A stretch of 64,000 nucleotides of DNA, from contig JACEVL010001161.1 in NCBI GenBank assembly GCA_020284085.1, positions 3,366,844 to 3,430,843 of the forward strand, in the 5' to 3' direction. The position numbers and the translations under genes are program-made. Within the stretch, counting starts at the first letter, position 1. Each line of letters opens with the position of its first letter. Under the pieces are notes generated by a model, which was given only the letters and a program-made list of their open reading frames with translations, was not told the DNA's origin and made no database searches. Positions 44,390-57,100 of the stretch are shown piece after piece. The DNA comes from Aporrectodea caliginosa (taxonomy: Eukaryota > Annelida > Clitellata > Crassiclitellata > Lumbricidae).

Positions 44390-45768
44390 AACCAGTATAC
44401 GGACGATTGGTCATAGGACGATTGGTCATAGGACGATCGGTCATATAGACGATTGGTCATAGGGCCTATTGGTCACAGGACTATCGGTCATAGGGCCTAC
44501 CGGTTATAGGTCATATGGGTCAAAGGGCCTTTCGGTCATAGGTCCTATCGGTCATATAGGTCCCATCGATAGGGCCTATCGGCGATAGGACTATCGAAGG
44601 CGGTCGAAGGCTAAAACAGAGAAGTTTTTAAAACATGAACATTGAACAACCATTTACTGGATCATTTACTGTGAAATAGCCTACGTTATATGAAATACGA
44701 ACATACGTAAAAGTCTAGAAGTGAGTTGATGCCTGCATGTAATTATCCTAATAAGTTTCTTGATTGGCACTGATTGTATTTGTCTACAAACGACGAATGT
44801 CCCTAATTGCTGCTTATTTTGCGTTCGGTGTGTTAAACTTAGACTAAAACTAAGAATGTCTATAACTCTCGACTACATCCAATTATGTCGGTTTATTAGC
44901 GGCATAGGGAAAGGCTTGTAATATGGGCCACTGTGTAATATGGGCCTCGACTGTATTTCCCACCTATCATGTCTGCGGAGAGCTCTTACATTGGGAAACC
45001 ATCCGTATACTGATTTCAACTTCCTGTTCGGGATGTGTGCCTTTACTAATAACTTCTGCCCGAAAAACATCAACGTTTATGTTTTGGTACATGTTGCTTA
45101 TAAGACTTATTGAACTTTAACAAGTGTTATATAGTTTAGGATTTCAGCTATGGTATGCCCTGATGTTTCAGAAGATAGACAATTTCTTTATTATATAAAC
45201 ACACAACTTTGTTGATCTATAATACATTCGTCGATCACGCTATAACAGATTTCCCCGAAGCACACCATTTTTGTAATACGGTCCTGTGATCGAATGTGTA
45301 ATATGGGCCATATCTTTATGGAATGATACAGTAGAAATAGGCCGTTATGGCTATTTTTTCCATGTAACCGGTTCTCAGTGTTGTTTACATTAGGCATAGG
45401 CCAAATTGTTTCTTAATGGTTATCCTAGTAAGTTTAATCTCAGAAAATCGGTTTTTACTGTTTTAATATTAGTCTGCGGCACGGAAACATTGCAATTCCA
45501 TCTTTAAAATGGTGGCTCATATTACACACCCGGTCGTGTAATATGAGCCATTTTCCGTATTTTGAAAAAAATTCGTTAAAAATTTATTTGCACAGATTAA
45601 GGAATAATTCCTTCATATTTGGCAACAATTCATGCCAAGTAATGCATGGAATAAATAAACTACACGTTTAATTGCTTCTGTGCTATGAAATAGGAAAAGT
45701 TTCTTAGGGGGCCCATATTAGAAGCCCTTCCCTATGACCAATAGTCCTACGACCAATAGGCCGTGTAC
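44390..45768. mobile_element. Foldback-like element with GGACGATTGGTCATA repeats (asymmetric)
   Basis: The left arm (44395-44596) is a run of 14-16 base units such as GGACGATTGGTCATA, GGCCTATTGGTCACA and GGTCCTATCGGTCATA. The right arm is short: CCTATGACCAATAGTCCTAC then GACCAATAGGCCG (45731-45763). The outer ends AGTATACGGACGATTGG and TGTACACGGCCTATTGG (inverse) match. No clear target duplication is visible. Another inverted-repeat element (44903-45736) occupies most of the core, abutting the right arm. Confidence 0.55.
44903..45736. mobile_element. Inverted-repeat element with TGTAATATGGGCC motifs
   Basis: The ends are CATAGGGAAAGGCTTGTAAT then ATGGGCC on the left, and the inverse CATAGGGAAGGGCTTCTAAT then ATGGGCC on the right, two mismatches in 27. 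The motif TGTAATATGGGCC or its variant is repeated near 44930, 45297, 45514 (inverse) and 45535. No transposase is visible. The repeated subterminal motif suggests a non-autonomous transposon. Confidence 0.6.
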
Positions 45769-45779
45769 ACAGAGGGTGC

Positions 45780-48700
45780 ACAGAGTCATGGTCAAAGTTA
45801 ATAAAGACGAGAAGTATGGAATAAAACTTTCTGACAGCGCATTAAACTATGAATAAAATGGTAAAAATGTAAGAAATACGACAATTTATATGTTAAAAAG
45901 GACAGCATCAGCGATTGACACGAAAATGTTGCACCGTCGACCCCATGTGAACGATTTCTTATCCAACTTTGGGGGTCGCAAAATGTGTTAATTTCTACAA
46001 TCTTCATAGCAGCATTTTTCACAAACATGCCTCAATAATTCAGGCGCTCGAACCATATCTTGGGTTCAGCCACCCACAGAATTTTTATCAACGAACTTTA
46101 TAAATTTTTTTGAATGATTTTCCCCAGTTGAACTCAAACGCCTCTAAAGGGTAAGGAAGACATGCAGTAGGAAGGAAGTTTCATCAAACCAATCTCAAAC
46201 ATCTTATATAAGTGCAATGAGCCACCGTCGTCCCTTTTGACATAAGTAGGGGACGGTAGGGTACAAGCCCCTGCAGAGACCTACATGTCCACTTTTACCT
46301 GATGTCTGGATGGTTAATTGCTTGTTAGGCGCTTCATTAAATAATAAATATTATTATTATTAAGTTGAGTTAGCTGTCTGGTGGAAAAGATTCTTTCAAT
46401 GCTATGTCGGCCGTTAAACGACCGAGTATCTGCCATTCCATAATCGTCGTGTTTTTGGCTACTCATTTATGCCGATCAGTTTGACACATTTTATGATTGT
46501 ATTATCATAATGTCACACAGTCTGGTCAACAACGGACGCTCGTGTGTGGGGGAGCAACCAGACACTTTTGTCTGGCACTGTGAGATTCTTCAACTGCCAG
46601 GTTAAAGGTCAACTTCACTGACAGACAAAGCTTAGGTCTTTCTATAGGAAGAGCTGCTGACCACGCTTTCCTGTCCAGTCATTAATCAGACATAATATTA
46701 AGACGCGCTAAGAGCACTGGGCTCAATCTGTCTCGTCTTCGGTTTGAGGCTACAGTTGCATGTGCAATTGTGCAGTTGACCACGACATGACCGACCTGTT
46801 TGCGTTAAATTTCCACGAAAACACGCTGCCTTAAAATGAACCATGGCTATCAGTTGTTTACTTATCTGGTGTTCTGTGAATGTACGACTAGAGTGGACTG
46901 TGGGCAACAAAGAACTGGTCAATGTTGTGGACGACGTGTGGGCGATAAACAGCACCGTGACCCACACTGGACTAGTTTTTGGAATGCTATTGAATACGAC
47001 TGTCTCCCACGCTTTACAAAAGCATCACCGGAACACGACTGGCTCTTAAGATGCGAGATCCTTGAGTCTGAATAATCGCTACTGATTCATCGTTATTCTA
47101 CTCGACCTCGTTCTTAATCTGTGGCATGCAAACAGTCCCAAAATAGGTTTATGGCGGCACTTAAGGGCAACACGTACAGAATAGAAACAGTCTGTACAGA
47201 GCAACTACAGACAGCGCTATTTGTGTAGGACTTAGACTGTCTATAGATAGGGATTGTCGGATTGACCTTTTTGAACTAACCAGATTTCCCAATAGATGCT
47301 TTCTTTATAAGTAGGCCTAATTAAAAAATTTGAAAGATGAGTCTAGAAACTTGAGGCCGATTTTGAGCCGACTAGAAGCAGAAACAATCATAACTTGAAC
47401 CAAGTTAAACGAACTGAAGCGTGTTATAAATTTGAAGAAAACTTGCTCTGTAAAATCGATTGTAAATAGAGAGAATGGTATTTTTTATTATTTTGTAGTA
47501 TCAACTGACGTTTCTTTGTGTTTCTACACAAGACAGCAACAGTTGCAGTTTATGCCGAGGTATTGATAAAGTTGAGGCAGACTTAAGCTTTATTTATACA
47601 TTTTTATATATTGCCGGAAGTTATGTGTAAGCATCGTATTCCAATTCTCTGCTGAGAAAAGCTCTTCCAGTTAGTAAATCTCACATTGCACCTGTGAGAA
47701 TCAACTCAGACTTCGGCGCAGAGTGAGAGGAAAGGACAAACCTTTCATGTAATTGGTGTCACAGGATATCTTTGACCATGAAAACTTCGACGGAACCCTT
47801 AGCTTATTGCACACATCGTTAATTAATTGTCACTTCTAATGAAATCACATTCGAAATCACAAACCACTGTGCAGCTCCAGTCGAGATTCAGGAGGCCACA
47901 GGAATCACAATATTTTGTAATGACTCGTTTACAGCAGTAGCCAGGCCATAAACAAATATTAGATCAGATGGCTCTTCGGTAATGATATGAACTGTTGTTG
48001 ATAAAGCAACAGGAGGTGAGTAAATACATGCCATTTATGTAGAAGGTGCATAATTATAGTCTCCAGTGTCTAATTAAGTTCGACAGGTTGGCTGCCTAAA
48101 GCATACAAATTAGTCTGCGCGAGAATACGTTGTATGTACAACGTCTTTGAGTTCACTTCTTGAAAAAGCACTTAGGAATGCTAATTAGGCCTAATAATGC
48201 TAATGCTGATTCGATTGCAAACTGTTCTGATATCCCGAAGATAAACGATTGCAGATTAACATCTCTTTGCATGGCTATGAAAAGGTAACTGAGGTAAGAG
48301 AGGCTTGAAGAATTTTTTGACCGTTGTCATTAGGAAAATGTATAAGACGCAATGGAATGTGTAATATGTATACGGCAAGGTTATGTTGACGCACTGGGTT
48401 TGGCCATTTAAAGCGCAGCGACAGGTGATTCAGTACACGTTAGACAGCTTAAAAAATGAGTTTAACAATGAGTCAGCGGGGGTCCCCTTGAGAGCTCTCT
48501 CCAACGAAATTCAAGACCCTTTGAGTTGTTAGTTGAAAACTGTGGCTAAAACGTCAAAACAGATCATCGTCATGAGATCAAACAAATAAAAATATTTTGC
48601 TGATCATAAAACTTAAACAGATTATGTTGAATCACACAAACATGTGAACCGGTTTCTTGCTTTCGAGTCATTTTCAACAACGCTTCAGCAGTTGTACAGC

Positions 48701-49135
48701 AGGCAAAGTTTTTGCTACAGCCCAAGCGAACTGTTCGTCTTAAACGTTGGACCTGCTGAACTAAGTGCTCAGAGGTGGCTTCATGACTCATGGAAAATTG
48801 TCTGCCGACTCATTGAAAAGGCGCATGCTTTCACGCATGCATGGCATCTAGGCAGCGTATACACGTAAGTGGCTGGATGCATGCCTTCCACAAACTGTAT
48901 GGCACGCGTGTAAGGTTGACTGATGATGATAGGCCTAGATCTGCTTCTATTACGTTGACATTCTCTATGACAGCAAAAAAGGTATGCCATGTTCAGTAAA
49001 AAAAAGAACAGTTGTTGAAAGTTTTCGTTCGTACACTTGTTGGTAGGCCTGTTGTCATTAGGCCTACTCTTCTGAAGGTCCGTGCTTGCGTAGCTTTTTG
49101 GCTTTGTCCAGCCATCATCTGAAAATATCGCTATT
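45780..49135. other. Mostly unique DNA
   Basis: Contains the small ORF at 46843 and a short retroposon-like tail at 46310-46355 (TTGTTAGGCGCTTCATTAAA then ATT units). Otherwise no gene, SINE head or transposon end is recognised. Confidence 0.4.
46843..47049 (+). CDS. Possible small secreted or membrane peptide ORF
   Basis: A 68-codon frame with balanced codon use in otherwise stop-rich DNA. It starts with a hydrophobic stretch (MAISCLLIWCSVNV), has a second hydrophobic part (GLVFGMLL) and contains three N-glycosylation sequons (NST, NTT, NTT). The start context is weak (C at -3) and no promoter or splice site is evident. I recognise no family. It could be chance. Confidence 0.18.
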   Translation: MAISCLLIWCSVNVRLEWTVGNKELVNVVDDVWAINSTVTHTGLVFGMLLNTTVSHALQKHHRNTTGS

Positions 49136-49137
49136 TG

Positions 49138-49235
49138 TATTGCAGGCTGTCTGTTCTGTTAGTAGTTAAGATTGAAATTGCATAACATGTAAATGTACAG
49201 CGCAGTGCGTTTGTCAGGCGCTTAATAAAGAACAG

Positions 49236-49325
<90 letters not shown>

Positions 49326-49326
49326 T
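49138..49326 (+). mobile_element. 5'-truncated SINE tail extended into an ATT array
   Basis: TATTGCAGGCTGTCTGTTCT through AGGCGCTTAATAAAGAACAG matches the 3' part of the SINE at 14805. It then runs into about 33 ATT units (49227-49326). The tRNA head is absent. The A-rich/TTA tail of the SINE seems to have seeded the microsatellite. Confidence 0.75.
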
Positions 49327-49734
49327 TATTGTTATAAGGGAACGCGATAACTTAAGAATTGCTCCATTCGTCTTAGATGTTGCTAATGTCCTGCTAAGCA
49401 AAGCCTCTCTTAGACTGCACTACAAGTCAATAGTCACATAGTGCGTAGGAACAGGAATGGAAGATTACATTTCCTACATCTTTCTATTTCTTCATACTTA
49501 ACCTATCTGTCGTCAACATACCGGATAAATTAGTCACTCAGTCAGTAGGTCGGTTGGTCGGTCAATCTAACACAACCAACCAATCATATGGCGTGTAGGC
49601 TATATATATCATGTATGATGGTATGTGCCAGGCATATTTATATTGCACCAGTTAATAACTTCTCGAAGACGATGCCTAAATGATGTTGAAGTTCAATCAG
49701 AATAGTTTAGCCTCTATATATATACGCAGGAGAA

Positions 49735-50575
49735 TAATGCTGGTATAAAAGCCAAGTCTGGATGTCCTCCAACGGCCTACGATGAAGCTGTAATGAGTCC
49801 CCAGTTCAGTTGGCTTTGTGGTCGCGTTCAGATAAGATCGATATTATATCTAGTCTTTACGCCAGAGGTTTCCGGACATTTGTCCTCTTCCGCAGTCTGT
49901 GATCTGGGAGTTGTCCTAGACCTGGATCTCTCCTCGACTGATCATGTCAACAGTATCTGCGTCTCATGCTTTTACCACCTCCGTATACTATCCGCTGCTG
50001 GCTCTTCTTTCATGCATGCCGTCACTACTTTAGTTCACGCTCATATCTGCACCAAAGTGGACTTTGGTAGCTCTATCTTTACTGGACTTTCACTAGCTAA
50101 TATTTCTAGGCTTCAGTCGGTTGTAATGCCACTGCCCGTGTTATTGGAGGTATTCCCACGTTTGGCCATATAGCTTAATTTAAACGGGATACTTTGCACT
50201 TGCTTTCCTCCCCCAGCAGTGTATTCAGTTTGAGATCCTGAGTCCTGACCCTTTTCCTCATCTGGGTTTCTTCGGTCCCGCGTCGTGGCACCCTTCGGTC
50301 AGCTATTCGTGGACTCGATCCTGACTGTACCTCATATACTATGCATACTGCTACAGCTAAGTCCAGAAGCTTTGCCTATGTTGGGCCCATCAGTTGGAAT
50401 CACCTTTTACAAGAGCTGCGGCTCCACTTTCCACAGTTTCGTTAGAGCGTGAAGAAGTCTGCATTATTTATCAGTACTTCCACTGGTTCGTGTCGGGAGC
50501 GACACTGATGAGTATATATACCTCGAAGTGGCGCTTTATAAATGTCCGATTACGATTAAAAATTACAAGTCTCCA
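49735..50575 (+). pseudogene. LINE reverse transcriptase fragment with 3' end
   Basis: SSAVCDLGVVLDLDLSSTDH, VNSICVSCFYHLRIL, AHICTKVDFGSSIFTGLSLA and NISRLQSVV, then AKSRSFAYVGPISWNHL. It ends with GTGGCGCTTTATAAATGTCC then GATTACGATTA. The motif order is complete from the D-L-G-V box to the 3' end. The frame is broken near 50170. Confidence 0.85.
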
Positions 50576-50579
50576 CCTG

Positions 50580-52550
50580 CATGCCAGACGAAGAACAAGA
50601 ACAAATGATTCAAGGAATTAGCTGACCAACGGTTCAGAGTCTGTGCTGTACAGAGAACGCGTGAAATGTTCTAATCTTCAAATCACGGAAAGAATTATTT
50701 GCTTTGCTTCTTGTCTGACTGGCGAAGACTGCTTTTCATTGGACACCGAAAGAAGCGTTAGCAGAAGACGAAGTCCTACACCCACCACGTGGTAACCTCT
50801 AGGTTGATGGAGACTAAAGATGTATTAATACGCTGAGGTCTGTCTAATAATTGTATCGTATCGTATCATTACATGTCTCGATAAGCTTTGCAGTCGTCCA
50901 GAAGCAAATTCCTTCGTGCTAATCCTATCGCTCTCCTTCTTAGCGACGTCTATCATGGTCTTGGTCTCTAGCAATCATTCATTCCTCTGTTAATCGGACG
51001 TTGTCTGAGTCCAGTTGACAGATGAACGACCGAAATTACATTATCATAATTGGCAGCAGATGGAGGAGCTGAGAGACGCTCTTTCTCACTCGATATAGGA
51101 ACAACTGCAGCTGCAGAGTCATTCATCAGACCAACACTCAATCGTCGCCTGGGATTAGGACTGATGAATATATTCATGAGTTGTTTCGTAAGGTTTAGAA
51201 CCCGGACTCTCGTGAACAACAAAGGCTCCTGAAGCATAGCAGAAAATAAAGAATTTATTTGGCCACACCGTCTATCTATTATTGCCTGGTGGTAGCCTAG
51301 GTCCGATCCGCTTTTGACTGCTATAGTATGACCCATAGCCATACAGTTTTTCCTGGTCTCTTCGCATAGTCTCTCTGGCCATAGGCCACACTGCCCGTGG
51401 TTTCTTTGGCAACAGTGTTAAACTATAGACAAATGTGATACTTGGTAAGCAAATGATAGAAGGCATAAAATTAAGAAAAGCAAAAGAAAAATATATGATC
51501 GTAATATATTAAGCTTATTTATTAATCAGGTTGTAGAAATGAGGCGACACTAGAAATGCAGCTTTAACACTTTGACGACGAGCTGCATTGGTTTCCCAGT
51601 CACTTTTAGTAGGCCTACAGCCCTACACCGTTACACGCTCGTCGTTACTCGCTAAAATGTTAAAGAAAGAAATTCATAATTGAAACAGAACACAGGACAA
51701 CTGGACCAAACGTAAACTAGAGTTACCAACAATGCGTTACGGCTATTAGTGTCCATAGTGAATTAATAAAAGATTAAATGTGAGCAAACAACATTGGTAA
51801 GGACGAGCAGAGCAGACTTTAGTGAAGCTTGACATGTTAGCACTGGAAATTAAGCAGTGCACTTAGCACCAGACAACGCGACCCTAAGCCACAAATTATA
51901 AGTTATTGAAACAAAACTGACAGCAACCTTAGGACAGCAATTGCTCAGAAGTAGCTTCTATTCCAAACTAATCCACGAGGAGACCCGATGTCCACTTGCT
52001 CGGAGTTGACCGAACAACACGTGGAATAGTTTGCAATAATAACATTTTTTCTCTTTGGACAATAATTTAAGCAATTAGAAAGAACTGGAAATCGGCGTGC
52101 TTATCTGAGAAATACAGAGGTTCTAACTACACATACAATTAAAGTTTCTTTTTAAACCAACTCAAGCATCTTATGCTGTTCTGGTATGTAATTTTACTTC
52201 ACTGACTCTCACTCTAACCTTAGAATCGCTCACCACGAGTGCAATACCGCGTTTTAGTTAAGTCTGTAGTTAAGATTGTAGTTAAGTTTACACATGTCAA
52301 TGTAACGCTCCCAGTCAATTCTGGATTCATGGATTAGCTCTGTTCGTGTAATTTATACCGTGGCTGTTTATTTTCCACTCTGTATCTTTATTCAATTCCA
52401 TCCTTCGATTGTTTTTGGCAATTCTTTACTTAGGGTGTACCTCCTAGCGGAATTGCGATCCATTTTGGGCCTACCCTTTGTAGCCAATGTATTTTCCTCG
52501 TTGGTTTATTAATGTGTGAAAATTTGTTGAAATAAAAAATACTTGACTTG
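50580..52550. other. Unique DNA upstream of PRR15-like gene
   Basis: No coding motif recognised. It may contain the PRR15-like promoter and a non-coding first exon, but I cannot place them. Confidence 0.4.
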
Positions 52551-52556
52551 AATTGA

Positions 52557-52745
52557 TATTGTGGTGGTCTGTTATTTTATGTTGTGACGGTACGTTATTT
52601 TTTCCTGTGGTGGTATGTTATTTTAATTTATGGTGGTATGTCATTTTATCTTGTGGTGCTTTATTATTTTATCTCGTGGTGCTATGTTATTTTATCTTGT
52701 GGTGTTATTTTACCTTGTGCTTTGTCATGTTATGTCCTGTTGTGT
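52557..52745. repeat. Degenerate 22-24 bp minisatellite upstream of PRR15-like gene
   Basis: Repeated TTGTGGTGGTATGTTATTTT with many substitutions, about eight units. It ends about 160 bases before the PRR15-like start codon. Confidence 0.75.
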
Positions 52746-52907
52746 CATATCGCATTTGTATATATGTGATGTCATATTATTACAACATGCATCGTCGTGC
52801 TTTGAATAGACGATTGCTATAGCAACAGAAATCTGGTAATTTATCTTCCCATTGTACTATATTATGGTACATTTGAAACATGTACGTATGCGTTGTAGAA
52901 AATCAGG

Positions 52908-53468
52908 ATGAACTTTCTGACTCGATTCGGCGACAGACACGATCGCAAAGAGAAGAAGATGCCTGACCGCAGCCAATCGGTCGATCCGACGACATCTGCC
53001 CCTCTCTCTTCCCCGGACGCGAACCCTCGCCCCCGCCGCCTGGACAACAATCCCAGCGGATCACCGATGACCAGCCCAGGATCTCCTCCGTCGTCGGACG
53101 TCGACTGGGTGGTGGCCGCCGAGGAGGAGGAAATGGACAACGAGGCTGCTGATACACATCTACACGGTGGCAAGCGTCGCACCGTGTCCATCTCTCGATC
53201 TGGAAGATACAAGTCGAAAAGCAAGGGCCGTTCGAGGATCCTGAGCGAGGACGTCTACAGCGGGACGCCTGGCCCCATCGCCTCCTGCAGCCCCACGAGT
53301 CCTTCTCTACAGCAGACACCGCCTCCGCCTCAGCCGCAGCCGCAGCCGCTGCCGAAGAAGGGCTTAGTCAAACCGAGCGGCCGTGATAAGTCACCCGCAC
53401 GACCCTACATCATCCTAAAGTCCGACACTTCGTCCGTCAATTTCGCGATTGAATCGACAACTCTGTAG
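52908..53468 (+). CDS. PRR15-like: PRR15/PRR15L-family protein (single coding exon)
   Basis: A 186-residue reading frame, much richer in G+C than its surroundings and with no stop in about 560 bases. Residues about 89-112 contain KRRTVSISRSGRYKSKSK followed by GRSRIL. This matches the conserved core of vertebrate PRR15 and PRR15L (iSxSGRFKeKrKvRatL). The N-terminus (MNFLTRFGDRHDRKEKK) resembles the basic start of PRR15L. The middle is rich in proline and serine, residues 72-75 are acidic (EEEE), and residues 138-149 alternate proline and glutamine. The family is small, disordered and functionally poorly defined; human PRR15 is linked to trophoblast and gut epithelium. The start has A at -3 and lies shortly after CAG, so an intron in the 5' leader is possible, as in vertebrates. 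A polyadenylation signal AATAAA lies at 54137. The family call rests on one motif plus composition. Confidence 0.65.
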   Translation: MNFLTRFGDRHDRKEKKMPDRSQSVDPTTSAPLSSPDANPRPRRLDNNPSGSPMTSPGSPPSSDVDWVVAAEEEEMDNEAADTHLHGGKRRTVSISRSGRYKSKSKGRSRILSEDVYSGTPGPIASCSPTSPSLQQTPPPPQPQPQPLPKKGLVKPSGRDKSPARPYIILKSDTSSVNFAIESTTL

Positions 53469-54142
53469 TGCCATCGATTGATGCCCGGCTCATATGGACA
53501 ATTTGGACATGTGTCAAATGGATAGGAGACGAAGGGACTTAACGAGACACGAAGGGAAACTGTTCCATTTGGTTTCCTGCTGCGTTCGTTTCCTCGTCTC
53601 TCCAGTTCCTTCGCGAGGTTGCATCACACACTTTTGTCGCGATCCATGTTCATCTAAGTTATATGCGCTAGCGTTGAGTTTGATGAAGATTTAGACAGCA
53701 GCAGCTGTTGTTAGCTGTATGTGGAACATGACTGCAAAATGTGTTGCTTGCTATAAAGGCCTATGTCGATCTCTCGAACATTCACAACTGCTGTCTGAAT
53801 TGTCCTAAACCGCTGTGCTAAACCGCTGTGGCCCTCAGATCGTCTCAATTCATGACAAGCGAATCTACAGAAGCTGCAGTTCGTTCATTTAGTGAGGAAT
53901 ATTAAGCTGCACACATCATATGTACGTTTCCTGGTTTGCAGAGAAAGGATGATAGATTCTGTCCCCATTCTTACGTTGACGCGGGTACGTCAAGTCTTTT
54001 CTGAGCGCATGAGGTCTCATCTTGGAATCAGTGTCTCAGCACTTCTACATAGCATGCACTTCTACATTTTAGTAGGCCTATGCAATTCTAAATAGCAGTT
54101 CTACATAGTATGCATCTCACTTCGGAAGTAATTCGCAATAAA
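53469..54142 (+). other. Probable 3' UTR of PRR15-like gene
   Basis: Follows the stop codon and runs to the first clear AATAAA at 54137-54142. The extent is inferred from that signal only. Confidence 0.4.
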
Positions 54143-57100
54143 AACGTCTTTACTCGTTTTACTGGTGGCCATTGGTCGGGGCGAAATTCTGGAGGCGATA
54201 TATAAATTAGGTTTATATTATCACAGTACATTGGATGCCAGTTGGCGTATACCGGTGGTGGTTGACTTAATTGGTTTGAATCTCTAGCAAGCACCGGGTT
54301 AGCACCGTTGTAGACGTCAACCTATGGGCGTCGTTCGTAGTGGGATCCATAAATCATGTCAACTGATTGTAAGAGTTATGCGGTGAAACTCCCAGCAGCA
54401 TTGACTGCCGTCACAGGGCTTTTGCGAGGTAACAAAAAGTGCTGTACTAAATGTCCTGATACGTAATTAGATGTAATACGTGTATATATACAAACACAAA
54501 TACAAACATACATACATGCATAAATATATGCATGCACCTTGTCCGCGAGGCTAAGTCATCATGCTGGTCTGGTTAACTACATTGGTTAGGCGTATACGTC
54601 GTGGCGCCTTTGGGCGTGAGGATTGCAGTTCATCTCCCGGTGGCCATGGCTTATTATTTTTAGAGATATAAATCTCAGGTTAACACCGTCTTTACCCGGG
54701 GACCAGAAGTGGCATGGCACCCATTCAAATGGGCATTGTTGGTGAAGGATCTCATCCGATAAATTCGTTGAAAAAATGAGCAGGGGCGAGGCTATACGGT
54801 CGCTATAGAAAACGTGTAGCCTACATATGAATTTTCCATATCTTTGTACCAGTTTTAAGAGTAGGCCTATATATATATATATATATATATATTCCGTTTT
54901 GGAGAGCCTTGCAGAATCCTTTTCCGAATTACTTCTATTTTCAAATGTAATTTGAAATGTAGAATTGATTTCTAAAATAGGGTAATCGTTCTATACAGTG
55001 AGACATCTCTGCAGCTTACAATCGTCTCACAGACTATGCACTCTTGTTTTCCAATATATTGTAGCAATTTCCACTTCATTCACAGTCAAGTAGCACTCCA
55101 AAAAATGGAAATGACAATGCTAGCAAACATTTGCGCATGCGCTGACGGTTTTTGTCTCAGTGGTTGCTGTATGATTACGTGGACTTTTGTTGTTAGCGGA
55201 ACAGGGTACAAGAGAAGACGTTTCAGGTTCTTCCTTCATGTTTAGTTCTAATGTCGTAGTAAAACGTACGTGTCAATGCTGGTTGAACAAATTGTTTTAA
55301 TATCAAAAGAAATTTTGGTTAAAAGCTGACTTGAGTTGGCTTCATTTATTTTAAGCAAATAACAATTCTTGATGAGATTTTCGTGTTCATTTGAAAGCCG
55401 CTGTAAAGCGACTTTTAATTCAGCTGAATAGTTAGTTGATCGCTGTTTGTGAAATGCCATTTACAATGTGGCTTCCTTTATTCTCTAATTTCTTATGGCA
55501 TGATACGATTCCTCATAAAACCATTCATGATTAAAAAGCTCACTATGCTCACTATTGACAACCTTTGCATTGCCTACTTTTGTTTTGCCCTATTCTACTG
55601 AGCTTCAACAATGCACGTAATTTATTCTATTGTAGACACTAACTAAACTAATCATAAATTACATTAATGAAAGTATATAATCTTTCGATCCTAAGGTTAA
55701 TCAATTGCACGATACGACACTATAACCCAGATAGTGGACAATACAGTTGTGGAACGAACATGTGAAGAATGCAGTAGAAGTTGACTAATTGTAATATTTC
55801 GTTATTAAAAACTGATGTTTTCAACTGCACGTATTTAATTGTGTTCTATTTATGCGTATTGTTTAATCTCGGTGTTATCATCAACATTTATAAATTTTAT
55901 TCAGAATATTTTCTGGTTAAATGTTGCATTAAAGCTACCCCGACAAGTGTTATCAAACCACATAGCACTGGCTAGTTTTTGTTACCTTTTGCTGGACTGT
56001 GGAAAATTCATTAAAAAGTACATATTCAAGGACCCAACTAATCATGTTATTTTTTGCGTTTTATTGCTTCCAAGTTGATAACTGACATAGGTCTACATGT
56101 ATAAATGAAGTTTCAATCTCTTAAATGAAATTGTCGCGATCTGAATTGTCCATTGCGCATTAGAATTTAACTATACGACAGAGGCTTATTGCGTACGACA
56201 GGTTGTCACAGATTTGCTGTTAGTTTGATAAGCTTGTTAGTAGCATAGACAATCGGATTATCTGGTTTTGTGTTTCTTGTAATGCGTACGGTGATTGCTT
56301 ATTTGGACAGTGTTATGAGTGCTCAATTAATTGCGCTGACTTTCAATGAATCCCGCGTGACCTCTGCATATTGCTAAAAATTATCAGAGTTTTTCTGAGA
56401 AGTTTTGCATTTTAAAAATTACGAAGTAGACTAATAAGAAAAACACACGAGTCACTTTAAAAAGTTTCTTATTGTCGTCAAAGACGCAAACAACTTATGC
56501 TCAAATAATCGACCGGTCGCTAATTCAGACCAAAAAAGCATACATTTTTAAATTTTGCCTGCCCTGGGGAATTTGTGCAGATTTTTGCAGTGGCACTAGG
56601 CCTATGACTGTGGTTCAAGTAGTTCTTCGTCTAAAGAAGCATCTGCTTAATTAGCACATAAATTAGTGTATTTCATTGCACCTTAATTACTGCATTTGAA
56701 CTTCCGATCTGTAATGATGGAATAAGTTCAGAATAAACTGCGAATATTTGGTTCAGTTTTATAACGAGGGAATTAATCATGCTCCAAAGTCAGATAGATG
56801 TGATGATAGAGGCAAACTGAGACAGAGAAATATGATGGGATGTGTAGGCTTATATTAGGTGAATGTGTATCAATAAGGAAAAGGGAGACAAAGACAATCA
56901 GAGATAAATGCACACACGACGTACTGTGATTCGGCGCATCATTAAGCGTTCTTGAAACTGTTTATTTTTCAAAGGTAGTCTTCTCAGTTTATTTTGAACT
57001 TGTTTCTTTTCATTCTGCTTCGCTGTCTTATTTTAATGATTTGTAAATAGCTTCTATGCTTTTCGTAGAAATTGACGTCATTAACACCATCAGCCAGTAA

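Noticed and set aside
50968..51342. 124-codon minus-strand frame
   Set aside because: No recognisable motif, ordinary base composition and no splice context; length is within chance for a 64 kb window.
52862..53319. Two minus-strand frames of 120 and 138 codons opposite the PRR15-like frame
   Set aside because: They are shadows of the GC-rich plus-strand exon; the plus frame carries the conserved motif and these do not.
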